Assembly: GCF_933775445.1 (NCBI RefSeq)
Contig: NC_065874.1
Coordinates: 32,992,501-33,056,500, forward strand
Direction: 5' to 3'
Source of the DNA: Argentina anserina
Taxonomy: Eukaryota; Streptophyta; Magnoliopsida; Rosales; Rosaceae
Length of the DNA stretch: 64,000 nt
Positions 25,520-36,957 of the stretch are shown piece after piece. A program made the position numbers and the translations under genes. Each line of letters opens with the position of its first letter. Positions within the stretch are counted from its first letter, which is position 1. The notes under the pieces were generated by a model that ran no database searches, was not told the origin of the DNA, and worked only from the letters and a program-made list of their open reading frames with translations.

Positions 25520-26671
25520 TCACCTCGCATTCACTTCAGCTGGCGTCTTCGCCTCAATTGACAATGCATGTAGTCCACTGTCCAACTCCTCTTGCAACAA
25601 GGCGTAAATGAGCCTATGCCTCTTGATCAAGCTCTTCCCTTCAAACTCCTTCGACACAACTCTAACATTGAAATGTGTCTCACCATCACCACTCCCTCTA
25701 ACTCCAGCGTGCCCGGGCGTGCTGGTAAGATATATCCTCCACTTCCAATTCCACAGGACTAAGCTCCCTCTCCAATGCCTCCTTAATTCTCTTCCCTCTA
25801 CCTCCTAAACCACCCGAATTCAACTCCTCCTCATTCGAAACACTCTCTACCACCTCCAATTCCTCCCCATTTCCTTCTAAGCTTGCTTCATTATTCCCAT
25901 CACCAATTTTCAAACCCGAATTCGAATTCTTTTCAGTACTGCCACTCAATTGCTCAGAATAGAGCTCAATCCACCATTGATTTTCGAACCCGAAGTCGAA
26001 AACTCTACACTACCCAACTCAGAATTCAACCCCAAATCCACAGAATCCGACTCACTAATCAACTCCTTAGCCTTTTTCTGCATCAACTTCAACATATTCA
26101 AGAACCCATTATTCCTACCAGGTGACAAGCTCTGCTGAAGCCCAAGCTGGAGCGCGAAGTCGGGTCGGACCCTCAAAACCTCCTCCACGGGTTGACCCGA
26201 AAGCCCCTTGACGAGCAGAGCCGCGAGACCCTTGGCGATTTGGGCGTCGGAATCGGCCTCGAAAACGACGTTGTTGTCGGAGTCGAGGTAGGCCCGGACC
26301 CAAACCTGCGAGACACAACCTTCGACCTTGTTGTCTTTTGTCTTGTACTTGTCTTCGAGGGGTTTAAGGTTCTTGCGGTAGAACAGGAGCTCCTCGTACT
26401 TGGCTTTGGCGACAGGTACGGACTGGAAGAGGTTGACTATTTCTAGAAGCTTCGGGGGGAGTTCTTCGATTGGCTGGAGGGGAGTGGAGGGTGATGAGGT
26501 GGAGGAGGAGGATATGGTGGGGATTCTTTGGAAAGTGAAGGGTCTAGTGAAGGAAGTAAAGTTTGGGTTTTTGGGGAAGGCGGAGAGGGTTTTGGGGGCG
26601 AAGGAAGAGTTGGTGGGGAGTTTGGTAGTGAATAGTCGAAGGGAGGATGAGATGGAAGACGACGACGACAT
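25520..26671 (-). pseudogene. SUFE1 duplicate, frameshifted: SufE half open, BolA half disrupted
   Basis: Near-identical duplicate of the SUFE1 gene. A 7-nt deletion near 25957 shifts the frame after codon ~237 and brings a stop, leaving an open frame of 241 residues (25946-26671). That frame contains the transit peptide and the whole SufE domain with Cys119 in GCVSQVW. A second lesion, a 1-nt insertion in a G/C run near 25711, lies in the BolA region. The net change is -6 nt, so the ends are back in phase but the BolA domain cannot be reached. The product would be a SufE-only protein if transcribed. Substitutions in the SufE part are few (for example Gly to Arg at residue 99). Confidence 0.88.
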
Positions 26672-26775
26672 GGTTCGGTTTAGTTGTGAGTGGTGGAAGC
26701 AGAGAGTTGCAGAGAAACAGAGACGATTGATCGGGTAGGGGGAACACCATCATTGGGCCGGGCTGGAAGTATAAA

Positions 26776-26797
26776 CCCCCCCCCCCCCCCCGCCCCC
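26776..26797. repeat. Poly-C tract in SUFE1-B promoter
   Basis: Sixteen consecutive C, one G, then five C. The same position in copy A has six C. Could be slippage or an assembly artefact. Confidence 0.8.
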
Positions 26798-27832
26798 AAG
26801 TTCTAAACGCACCGTTTTAGGCCACCATATTTAACATTTGTTTTTGTTTCCTTCCCTTTTAACAAAAATAAGAGTTTTTCATGAAGAATCAGACACTATA
26901 TGGATTAATATGTCACGCAGTACATTGAAGAATCTCTGATAAAAAACTATGCATTGTAAGTTACAAATGAGTCAAAGAAATAATACAATCTCAGCCGATG
27001 TATAGCTTTAACTAATTTTGGCAAAAGGTTTTGGGACGGTTTAATTAGGACATGTACAAACCAGAAGAAGTTAATTATTTGAAGCAAAAGAACTATTTGC
27101 AGCAACCTCTAAAATTTTACGTAAGATAGAAGGAAAAAAAAATATATATATATATACATGTGTTTTGGAGATTTTAATTTTTGTTTCCACAGTAGATATT
27201 ATAGCGAATCCACTCTTGGAAATGCATGCTCATAGTAGAAGAAGAACAGGAGCCAAGCATGAGCCAATTCATTGGTGTCTCCATAGACATGAGAAAATGG
27301 TAAAATCAAGAATTCTTGAACGTTCAAGAAGAACTGTACGGATTCTCAGGACCTGGTATTGAACTGGTTATATACTTATATTAGCATCTGCATGAAAGCT
27401 TCTTTAGCTGAGCTTTCCAAAAGCCAAGTACATGCATTGTGATTTATGAATGGGATTTTCCGGTTTTTCATGGGGTGAAACATACAGATGCCAAAACCCA
27501 GACATCTTACTGTTTCATTCATTCCAAGCCTTAACATATTGTTCATGTTGTTTATGAAATCTAGAATTCGTCCGTGAAAAGAGTTTCCAATCGTGGAGTA
27601 AAACATGTTGATCGTGATCATGTGTTATAAGCAAGAACACTGATCGAGGACTTGGAAAATTAAAAAGAAAAACTTCAATGCTTGCAAGAGGATCGACTTG
27701 ATCGAGTTGCTCATGATGAACATGGTCATGCATGTGTTTCACGAAAATGAAGAATGACCTTTAGATAAATAGATCGACAAGAAAATGGAAAATAATTGTT
27801 GGCCTTAAAAATTGAGACCTCAAATACCTTAA

Positions 27833-28617
27833 TTTTACGTATCAAATCTAGTTACATAGACACATTATATCATTTTCAAATTTATGTAATATCATTGTTC
27901 AGTATAAAAACCATCAAATCCTTTCCAAATCTAATGGTTATTATTTTTTTAAATATCTAAAAATTATATTGTATTCTATACATTTGAGTTCTATTTTTTC
28001 CTCAATATACTTTTCTCAAATATTTGTTCTTCAACTTTTTTTTTCTTTAATTAAAAAACAAATAAACTCCCGAAAAGAAAAAAATGGTCAAAAAAAATAT
28101 TTTTTTGAATGCATATTTTTTTTTAATATGTGATAATGTGAATACATATGAATATACACACATATATATAAGGCCCTATATAAAAATCATCTGCAAAACA
28201 TATAATTTGAATTAATATATAATTTAATTACACTAAATATATTGTGTAATTCTAACAAAATTCATATTGAAAATGTATTTTATTTATGAAAATGTTAATT
28301 TCCTTGTACAGTTGCACTAACTAGAAAAAATAAAGAAAGTCAAAAGATCTAAATATGGAAATAAAATATATTAAAATAGTAATTAATTTCATGAGATCCT
28401 TGCAACTAAAGAGGTAAGAAATTATCATTAAATAATCAAATTTAATTAAAAGAAAAATGAAGTCAAATGTAAAGAACAAATTTTAACCATTAGATATTTT
28501 TAAAATAAATAATAATCATTAGATTTGAAAAAGACTTGATAGTTTTTGTACTTAATAATGATGTTGTATAGTTTTGGAAATAATATGGTGTGTCTATGTG
28601 ACTAGACTTGACATATA
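27833..28617. mobile_element. AT-rich foldback element in copy B
   Basis: Inverted arms of roughly 130 nt (about 27838-27972 and 28485-28615) share CTAGTTACATAGACACA-like and AAATCTAATGGTTATTATT-like sequence in opposite orientation. The interior is very AT-rich and non-coding. Comparison with 14330-14375 in copy A shows the host sequence is interrupted here. About 15 bp of target was lost and no clean duplication remains. Confidence 0.7.
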
Positions 28618-29504
28618 CAAGAAAGACAAAATGTTAAAGGAGAAAATAAGTAATGAAAGAAATGTCCAACAATTAATTGATGATTTTTAGCTCTAATCAC
28701 ATTAATGTGCCCATCTATCCCGAGTCTTGTTGGCGAAATAAATTAATGATTTAGTTCAGAACACATGCAATAATTAAGAAACTCGATCATGTACTACCTA
28801 TTTATTGAAAAATGATTTTAGATTAATATATTATTTTTGTGTTAGCTCCACTACTATAACTGAAAGTCCTATGGTGTCAACAACTTTACCGATAAATTGA
28901 AATTCTGAGGTTGTCCATGCTAGAGTAGAGAGAAAGAAATAATATTTACAAGGGTTAATATACTAAATAATAAAAAATATAAAAATTAGAAAAAAGATTG
29001 AAAACAAGAGAGAAAGGAGCACGCCAATGTCGGTCCTTCACACAAATGAAAATAAAATCCAAATTATTGATACTTACACTAAATCTATATTTGATCCATT
29101 ACACGTCATGGATCGTATCTTGATCGTCAACGTTTCGATGGATTAAAGTATCAAATCCTTTTTCTTTTTTTTGAGAAATCAAAATCAATCTGTTTTATTA
29201 ACAGCAGATCCAATTCAAAATCTTTTTGGTTTATTGAGAAACAATATTTCATATAATGGTTGTTTACATGCAAGCAGTGAGAGCAATTTTTTTAATCAAA
29301 TAAGAATTGAGCTTGGCGATATTACGTGCTAGTATTTTGAATTCGGAGATACACAGTTTTTATTAGTCCAAACATTCTCACGAACTTGACCTCTTATACT
29401 CTCTATGCCTCCGATTTTCTTTTCGCATCTTAGTTCCTATCACGTGTACAACAAACTCTGTTTACTCACTGAACCTCTATATATCCCTTTACATATCTAT
29501 TCAT

Positions 29505-29505
29505 T

Positions 29506-29544
<39 letters not shown>
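29505..29544. repeat. (CA)n(TA)n microsatellite
   Basis: About 40 bp of CA then TA dinucleotides. The matching place in copy A (near 17600) has only a short CA run. Confidence 0.8.
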
Positions 29545-29774
29545 ACGCTAGGGTCAATCTTGTTATAAAATTATTATGCACCGACGCTAGGGTAAAATTT
29601 TCATTTTTTTCTCAAAAAAAAAACACCGACAGTAGTTTGTAACTTTGTATGCCTATCTCGATGTGCAATATGAACATCCACATTTGAGTGGTTGAATATT
29701 GTGTTTGCCTTGAGAATTCTAATATGCAGCGATGCATACCATGTAGACAAATTAAAAAAAAATTTAGCTGAAGT

Positions 29775-30471
29775 CAGGGGCGGAACCACATGGAAGGCTA
29801 GTAGGGCTATAGCCCTACCGAAAAACACCTGTAAATATTATCTAGTATATATGTCATATGTGCACATGTTTAAGTTAGTCGAGTTGGCTAACTGTTAATT
29901 TAAATTCAGTCCTACCAAGTGGTACTGGGTTCGATTCCCACTCTCATCATTCTGTTTTTTTCTTTCCTTTTTCTTCTTCTTCCTCTTCATTCCCAATTTT
30001 TCCCCTTCTTTGTCTACTATAGAGTTTTATTACTTTTTTCATTACTTTTTTTTTTCTTCTCCCTCTTCCTTCACATTTCTTCTCTCTTTCAAAATTTTTT
30101 CTCTATCCTTGATGTCTTATATTTTACAACGTTGTCTACTATTGTCTATCTTTAAACTATATATATATATATATTGACAAAAAAAACTCTATATTGCTTT
30201 TTTTATTTTTTTTCCTCTTCCTTCCCAGTTCTTTTTCCATTTAAAAAAAAAATTCTATCATTATACTTTACAATTTTGTCTACTATTTTCTATCTCTAAA
30301 CTCTATATTAATTTATTTCTATTATCTCCCCATTTTTTTTTTCTCATTATCTTTCTTTAGTTATAACTTACAACATATAATTTACGTATTCTTTAGGTAT
30401 TTAGTTTTCTATAAAAAAAACTTTGGACTAAAACTAGCCCTACCCACTTTTCAATCCTAGTTCCGCCCCTG
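29775..30471. mobile_element. hAT MITE with 8-bp target duplication
   Basis: 697 bp bounded by perfect GCTGAAGT repeats (29767-29774 and 30472-30479). The inverted termini share CAGGGGCGGAAC, followed in both arms by a GTAGGGCTA motif. The interior is T/C-rich and lacks transposase. Confidence 0.9.
29868..29957 (+). other. tRNA-like Pol III promoter within the hAT MITE
   Basis: An A-box match (TAGTCGAGTTGG, 29876-29887) and an exact B-box (GGTTCGATTCC, 29928-29938) are spaced 40 nt apart, followed by a T run near 29953 that could terminate Pol III. The arms do not form a full cloverleaf by eye, so I treat it as tRNA-derived and not as a functional tRNA gene. Confidence 0.5.
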
Positions 30472-32668
30472 GCTGAAGTCATCTCTCCCTTTTTCAAAAT
30501 TTTACACTCGGGTAACCTAGCCTCTAAGTTTAGTTGTTTTTTAATTAATGTTTTGACGGAGCGTATGAGGTCCATATTTGAGTTTGTTTATTTTGACATT
30601 ATGCAAGCTAATATCTAATCTCTATACTCGAAGGTAAATAATTATTTATTATCTGAAATTATTGAAGTAGTTTATACTATATTAGACTATATAGAAGATT
30701 GAAAATAACATATAAAGAATTACAAGAAAAAAAAATTAAGAAAAGTAAAAAAAGTTTAGATCAGAGCTTGATAAGAACACTCCAGGATATTGGAATATTA
30801 TTTTTCAAGTCCAAGTACTATGTTCAGAAAGAAATAAGAACTATTCAAGAAACTCTTCAAGAGGACCAAAAAAACTCTTGATTTTCTGAGCATTGATTAT
30901 ATCCGCATTAACCGGTATCAAAGCATGTTTTGCTAAAAAAACAAGTAAAGAATAGGGTTATGCCACAAAGTTGGTTTCATACGACGAACATATTTATCTC
31001 TAGAGAGAAATTGGAGTAACAGAGCTTGATCCATCAACACTAAGCCTGATTAAAATTTTAGATCACCTATTGTTAACTCCTCCTCTTCGAGGAGACTTTC
31101 CCAGCGAGTTTTCCCGACCTCCGGTCATCCTCCAGGCCAGACCAGGAGGGGAACTTGATCCCACCATTGCAGCCTCCACAACTAGACTGATGGCCGACAA
31201 CCCTCAATTCTGACGTCGGCACTGGCCACAACGCCGTAAAGTGGACTCCCGCAGTAGGTGAACCATTGTTCACAGTAAACTCAATTTCCCACATCGATAT
31301 GTGGGAAGAAGGCACACTCCCCAAGCCAATAAAAGAAGTCAGAACCTTCCAAAATAGGTAACTTTACTCCTTCTAAGTACTTAATTTCATGCTTAAGAGC
31401 CTAATACTTGCTAACTTAAAGCATCGGAGAGTCATAGAGAATGCTTCATCGTAGAGTTAGGAAGAAAGAAAATGATGCTCATACCTTGGTTTACTATAAG
31501 TATGAGATGTTCTATGAACAAGAACAAGAGCAAATCCTTAGATAAAATCTTGAGAAGGATATTGAAAAGATGAAGATAGTAACTTCATTAAGTAATTCAA
31601 TATCAACAAAAGCTGGAGATTCATCCATTCAAGAAGATGAGGAAAGGATAATCAATCCCTTTATAAAAGTCACTGGAGATTCAACATATCTATTAAAACA
31701 AGTTCAGACGAGTGGTTACAACAACTATATAACTCTAGGGCTGACGTTTCCCAAAATTACAAAAAATATCATCTACATGTATTTATAGATAGTGGATCAT
31801 GATACAATCTAGCAAGAAAATACGTTATTCCTAAAGAAAATTGGAAAAGTTCTGACAAAACCAGTCATTGAAAGGGAAATAATGAGATAAAAATGAACAT
31901 CTTCATAACGAAAGACAAAAATTTCCTTAGGAGGTAATTTTATAAAGGAACGATAACCAGTCACTCGATAATCAGATCTAGCCATCTATAATCGTACCAT
32001 TATAGATAAATTCTCATTATCATTTCCTTAGGAGGTAATCATTATGATAAAATATATTTTATCGTCAAGCGATTTTGGCAATGTAAAGGACAAGAAACTG
32101 ATTTGTTGATTGGGCATTATTTTCTCCTTCAACAAGTTGTAACTCAAACTCTGGATATGCTCGGGTTTGAAAAATACAACAAGTTTTACTGAGAATACAG
32201 ACTTAGACATGTGGTAAGAATCACAAGAGAATGGTTCATATAACAATATCAGAGATCGCAAGCGAATAATGGTAATCACAAGCCAGGTTATAAACCATAA
32301 ATGCAATCGGTTTTGATGTTAAAAGATCAGCTAAAGAACACCAAAAAATAATAATAGCTGAAGAGACAAGTTTAGAAGACCCAAAAGGCTAACAATTAGA
32401 GCAAGATCCACAAAGTTCTGATAATGAGAGCTCTAGCTCCAATGGAGAAGAAGAATTCATAATGGAACATAACCTCAAGGAATATGCCAATAAGGTTGAT
32501 CAAAAGAAGGTTCCTACTCTTCTAGAGATTGAGAATATGCTGAAACCAGTAATCGGTGAAGATCCTCAATTGTACTAGGAAAGAGATCTAGTATATTTTG
32601 AGCTAAAGACTCATGATGCAAATTATATTTGCCATGTAAAAGCAATTTCTCACTACAAAGAGCAAGAT

Positions 32669-33225
32669 ATGAAAGAAATGGAGAGCCATATTCAAGAACT
32701 TCTTGAAAAAAAGTTAATTAGGTCGTCCAATACTCATCATCAGGCTCCAATTTTCCTTGTGAGAAATCATGCAGAACAAGTAAGAGGAAAAGCTCGAATG
32801 ATAATGGATTATAGAGATGTGAACAAAAAGACCATCAATGATGGTTATGAGATAGCTCATGTGAAAGTTCTCATCAATAGACTGAATGGAGCAAGAATCT
32901 TCTCCAAGTTTGATGCAAAGTCAGGATTCTGGTAAGTCGAAATGCATCATGATTTCATACCATTAACTGCTTTTAGAACTCCTCAAGTACACTATGAATG
33001 ACTAGTTATGTCATTTGATTGAAACAAGCTCCTTCCATTTTTCAAAGAAAGATAGATAATATATTCAAACCTCATACATATTTCTGCATAGTTTATATAG
33101 ATGACATTCTGGTTTTATCTAAGACTATGAATACACATCTAAAGCACCTCGAGCAGATTTGCAAGCTTATTGTCCAAGAAAAGAATTATCCTTGGACAAA
33201 AGAAAGTTCATCTTATCAAAGGTAA
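32669..33225 (+). pseudogene. Caulimovirid reverse transcriptase remnant
   Basis: Two open pieces (32669-32935 and 33019-33225) carry the RT finger/palm signature. They include VRNHAE, an FSKFDAKSGFW block, KQAPSIFQR and the catalytic YIDDIL. Stop codons lie between them (at 32934-32936 and around 33000). The VRNHAE...SGFW arrangement is typical of plant pararetroviruses and unlike Ty3/gypsy RT. Non-functional. Confidence 0.85.
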
Positions 33226-34166
33226 AATTGATTTTCTTGACAAATACATGTCATAAATGGAGAAATTCGTCTCTAATATCATATTGTCAAGAAGATTAGC
33301 CAATTTCCAAATAACATCTCAGACGCTAAGTCTTTACATAGATTCTTGGGAGTTGTTAATTTTGCGAGAGACTTTTTATTCCTCAAGTCAATGTTCTCAC
33401 GACTCTTCTCTCTCCCAAAATGCTCTCTAAAAATAAGTGGTCTTTCACGACAGATGATAGCAATTACCTGAAGAAGTAAATAGGATCATTTTGCATACAC
33501 ATGCAAATGATTACTATTGGGTATGAGTTGTTTTAGTTGTTGTTTCAGATACATGTCATGAAAAAGATTTATAAGTTCATGTCAATAAAGTTTAATCCAA
33601 CAGAATTAAACTATTCCACTAAAGACAAGGAAGTCCTTACTCTAATTAAATCCATTAAAGAGTGTCGAAGCATTCTTAGGAAACAAGTTTCTGGTCAGAA
33701 CATATAATAAAAGAGTCAAAAAATTCAAAAATTAAAAATTGATTGATGCAGTTGATAGAGGAAGAGTTCTTAAATGACAGATGTTTTTAACTCAATATAA
33801 ATATGATGTTGAAATGGTTGCATGAGATAAAAACTACTTGTCGAATGCCCTTACTAGAGAAATGGTGATGGTCGAAAGAAAAGAAGGTCGTAATCCTAGA
33901 AGCAGGAGACTAGAACCTGAAGAAAAGTCTAAACCTTAATAAAAGACTTTGTGGGAAAGATACAAGAGTGGAGATAAAACCGTTGGACCTCTGCATGATG
34001 GTCATAGATATTAGTACATAGTCTCCTATGGTGTTGTTGAACCTAGTAGACCAGTTGGAAGACAGAAGCCTAAACCAACAAAAGATTAAGATAAGCATTC
34101 AGACAATAAATCCACATTGAAAAAAGAATCTCGGTCAGTGACTTCCGAAGATGAAAAAACTCTTAA

Positions 34167-35123
34167 ATGAGTTGTTATTCTAGTAATGCAACCACAACTA
34201 ATCAATCTCAGGGTAAACGATTGGCTAGTCCGTCTCAAGCGGCAGACGGTAAAGGCATATCAAGTCCGTTTATAGCTAATGCCTTTCCAAAAGGTAGAAG
34301 AACCCCTTTTAGGGCAAGCAAGCTTCCTCAAGTTACAGGAACAAAGAGGATTTATCACCAGCATTTGAAGATTTTCAACAAACCAGTTTTCAGAACAGAC
34401 ATGGTATTATCCTTCAAGCAAACGATCATCATGGATAATATTTTATATGCTTTCCATGAAACTAATGAGTGTGATATGCTTCAAGCTTTTGAAGTATTAA
34501 TAGAAGAAATGTATGGATCACATACAAAAGATAAGCAGGTTGCTACTAAAGAAATTCACGCTCCAAATGTAATATACATTGAGAATCCTAAAAATTCCAA
34601 GATTCCTATCTTAGCCGTAAGAGAAGATGAATGGTATAAATTTCATAATATTTTAGGGGATTCTAGGAAGAGAAATGCTATTTAAGAAACCTTATCAGTA
34701 GTTCCTGGCCCATATTATGGGAGATATTTAGTTGATGGTCCAGCATAACATCCCCATAAGCATAAGTTATGGCTTGTGGAAAATAGTTTTGTTCACAACC
34801 TTTGGACAAAATCAAATGAAGACTTAAAGAGACTTCTTGAGATAATTTATAGAGCTGTTAAGCACATCAGACCTGACAGATGTATTTTGAGATTAAAATT
34901 TGTGTCCACACCTCCGGATTGGACAATAATCAAGGGAGAAATAAATTACATTTCTTCATACCATTATGTTAGATTGATTCTGAGTTCGGCAAAGAAATCT
35001 TTTGTCTCGAGAAAGCCTAATCAAAGCATTCCATCGATGAAGGCAATGACTATTATCAGCATGAGAAAGATAGTTCCGAAAGGATGTAGTTCAAGCCTCT
35101 ATCAAGTGGGGAAAATATTATGA
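34167..35123 (+). pseudogene. Downstream viral reading-frame remnant, unknown function
   Basis: Two open fragments, 172 codons (34167-34685) and 115 codons (34776-35123), in one direction after the RNase H traces. They are separated by stops at 34683-34685 and 34746-34748. No domain is recognised. The position fits the extra reading frame reported downstream of the polyprotein in florendoviruses, but this is inferred from order only. Confidence 0.45.
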
Positions 35124-35353
35124 TCACCTGTTATAAACGTACCCTACCAAAGAATAACGCTTTTTTACATCCTTAGGGAGAAAAGATGATGATTGCACTC
35201 TACCCACTACCGCTGGTTAGAAAAAAATAGAAATTGAAGAAAAACATAAGATTCTTATCTATGATTCAGATCTTGAATCCAAGATAGAAGACTATGACTC
35301 AAATGCCTCCTATGATTTTAAAGAAAAAGCACACCAAAGCATTATCAACATGA

Positions 35354-35792
35354 TGAAATACTGAGTGGTTTCCGACGCAACAAGCTAAAATATGTTTTCT
35401 CTGATTGTGAAATAAGCGGCTACCGACGCTTCAAAACATTCTACTTTATTTTTCTTGAAGTAAAGTAAAAGCTTTTATGGATTCTCCATGTCTGCCAATT
35501 CTTTTATATTAGATTTAATTTCTAGTTGGAGTCCGAGACCTATATATAGAGCTCAACCTTTAGAATGAATGTTGAAATACTGAGTGGTTACCGACGCAAC
35601 AAGCCAAAATATGTTTTCTCTGATTGTGAAATAAGCGGCTACCGACGCTACAAAATATTCTACTTTATTTTTTTTGAAGTAAAGTAAAAGATTTTTTTTA
35701 AGGATTATCCATGTCTACAAATTCCTTTATATTCGATTTAATTTCTAGTTGGAATCCGAGACCTATATATAGAGCTTAATATTTAGAAGGAA
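35354..35792 (+). repeat. ~220-bp tandem duplication, viral promoter-like
   Basis: Two head-to-tail units start at GAAATACTGAGTGGTT (35354 and 35574). Each ends with a TATATATAGAGC box (about 35550 and 35765). AATAAA follows near 35949. The layout fits a caulimovirid pregenomic promoter with a downstream polyadenylation signal, internally duplicated. Confidence 0.75.
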
Positions 35793-36113
35793 GGCATTTG
35801 AAGAACTTGAGATAGAAGTTCTCACCACCTTTCAGAAAGAAGAAGAAAGCCAGTCTAAGAGTGTTCTAGTATAGTGAGAGTAAAAGTGTGAATATATAGT
35901 AAGAGTGAAGCTTGAGTGTGAATATGTTGTGTGAAGTATTCTGCTGTAATAAATAGGTGTGGTTTGTTTTACTTATAAGTAAATTTTTATTTTTATTTAG
36001 TCATCTATAACTAGGTGTTTACCCAAGAGTTGAGGTTTTGGGTTTTAGTTTGTATTTATGTTGAAATAAATAGTGTGAGCCCAAAACACCTAATATATAT
36101 AGGCCGTTTCTGG

Positions 36114-36437
36114 TACGGATGTCCGCACCGTGCAGATTCGGCGTTTTCTGGCGACGGCATGCCGCAACTGCTGGGCGGACCACAACAGCCACACTCCCCA
36201 CCTCCGGACGGTCCTATCTGTGCCGACCGGAGCTCCATTGGCGACCCACGGCGGTCGAAATTGCGAAATCGTCGAAATATGCCCCGAAACTTGAATTTTG
36301 CAGATTATGGCCGCCTTGAGTCGCCTATAGAGCTCCAGCTAGCATTGATAGGACCGTCGAGAGGTGGGGAGTATAGTTGTCGTTGTCCACCCCGCCATTA
36401 TGGCCTACCGTTGCCGGAATCTGTGCGGACATCCGTG
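36114..36437. repeat. GC-rich imperfect inverted repeat (hairpin)
   Basis: Left arm about 36114-36275 and right arm about 36300-36437. Read in reverse, the right arm repeats ACGGATGTCCGCAC, CTCCCCACCTC and GACGGTCCTATC from the left in the same order, with mismatches and small gaps (roughly three quarters identical). The unit is far more GC-rich than the surrounding DNA. A transcript would fold into a ~150-bp stem with a short loop. Confidence 0.8.
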
Positions 36438-36949
36438 TTGGCGTGAATTACAGAGGGAATTAAGGGATAAATTGTTGTTAAAGTGTATGTTTACTTGATT
36501 ATATATAGGACATTAGTGTGTATAGATTGATTAAGTGTGTAATATACTATTCTATTGTCCGCACTGATAATTATCATATATATATATAAAGAGACAATAT
36601 ATATATATATTTAAGACATGATTAAGATAATTTAGGTTGTTTCTATTAATTTTCAATATTTTCCTGTTAAGACAATGGTAATCTCACCAAGATTAAGTAA
36701 CCGTAAACATGTGGTCGTTGGGTGAAATTTTTGACATGTTAAAAGCTAGTTAAGTGTCTTTGATAATTTGTAGAAATACCTAGATTTTTTTAAACTTGTA
36801 ATATAGGTAAAGGTTACCTGCTAGACATAAAAAGGGGACCACAAATTGTCTGCATCATATGAAGCGTTGCACAGAAGACGAATCAGTGTTTGCCTAGCCT
36901 TCACGAATAGTACGTACCTGCATGAAATATCAGACTCAAGCTCTCTAGC

Positions 36950-36957
36950 TATATAAA
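36950..36957 (+). promoter_or_regulatory. TATA box of PLP-B
   Basis: TATATAAA about 85 bp before the start codon, as in PLP-A. Only about 65 bp upstream of it still matches PLP-A before the insertion boundary. Confidence 0.75.

Larger units (their letters stand above)
30911..35960 (+). other. Degenerate endogenous pararetrovirus (Caulimoviridae, florendovirus-like)
   Basis: About 5 kb on the plus strand in viral order. GGTATCAAAGC near 30911-30922 resembles the initiator-tRNA-Met primer-binding site. A protease-type DSGS motif is readable around 31795. Reverse transcriptase lies at 32580-33230, RNase H traces at about 33590-33740, and two open fragments beyond it match the place of a second viral reading frame. 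A promoter-like duplicated region and AATAAA (about 35949) close it. Many stops and frameshifts make it non-functional. The space between primer site and protease (about 0.9 kb) is too short for movement and coat proteins, so that part is largely deleted. Family assignment is from RT motifs; genus is inference. Confidence 0.8.
29710..36886. mobile_element. Composite ~7.2-kb insertion upstream of PLP-B
   Basis: The PLP upstream sequence continues to GTGTTTGCCT at 29700-29709 and resumes at GTGTTTGCCT (36887-36896). In copy A this 10-mer occurs once, near 17773. All DNA between is absent from copy A. It holds a hAT MITE, a degenerate caulimovirid, a GC-rich hairpin and AT-rich filler. The flanking 10-bp repeat may be a target duplication or microhomology. 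Confidence 0.75.

Noticed and set aside
29876..29957. Functional tRNA gene
   Set aside because: A and B boxes are present but the acceptor, D and anticodon arms do not pair convincingly.
36015..36446. 143-codon plus-strand frame and antisense frames
   Set aside because: Explained by the GC-rich inverted repeat; reading frames on both strands mirror each other because of the palindrome.
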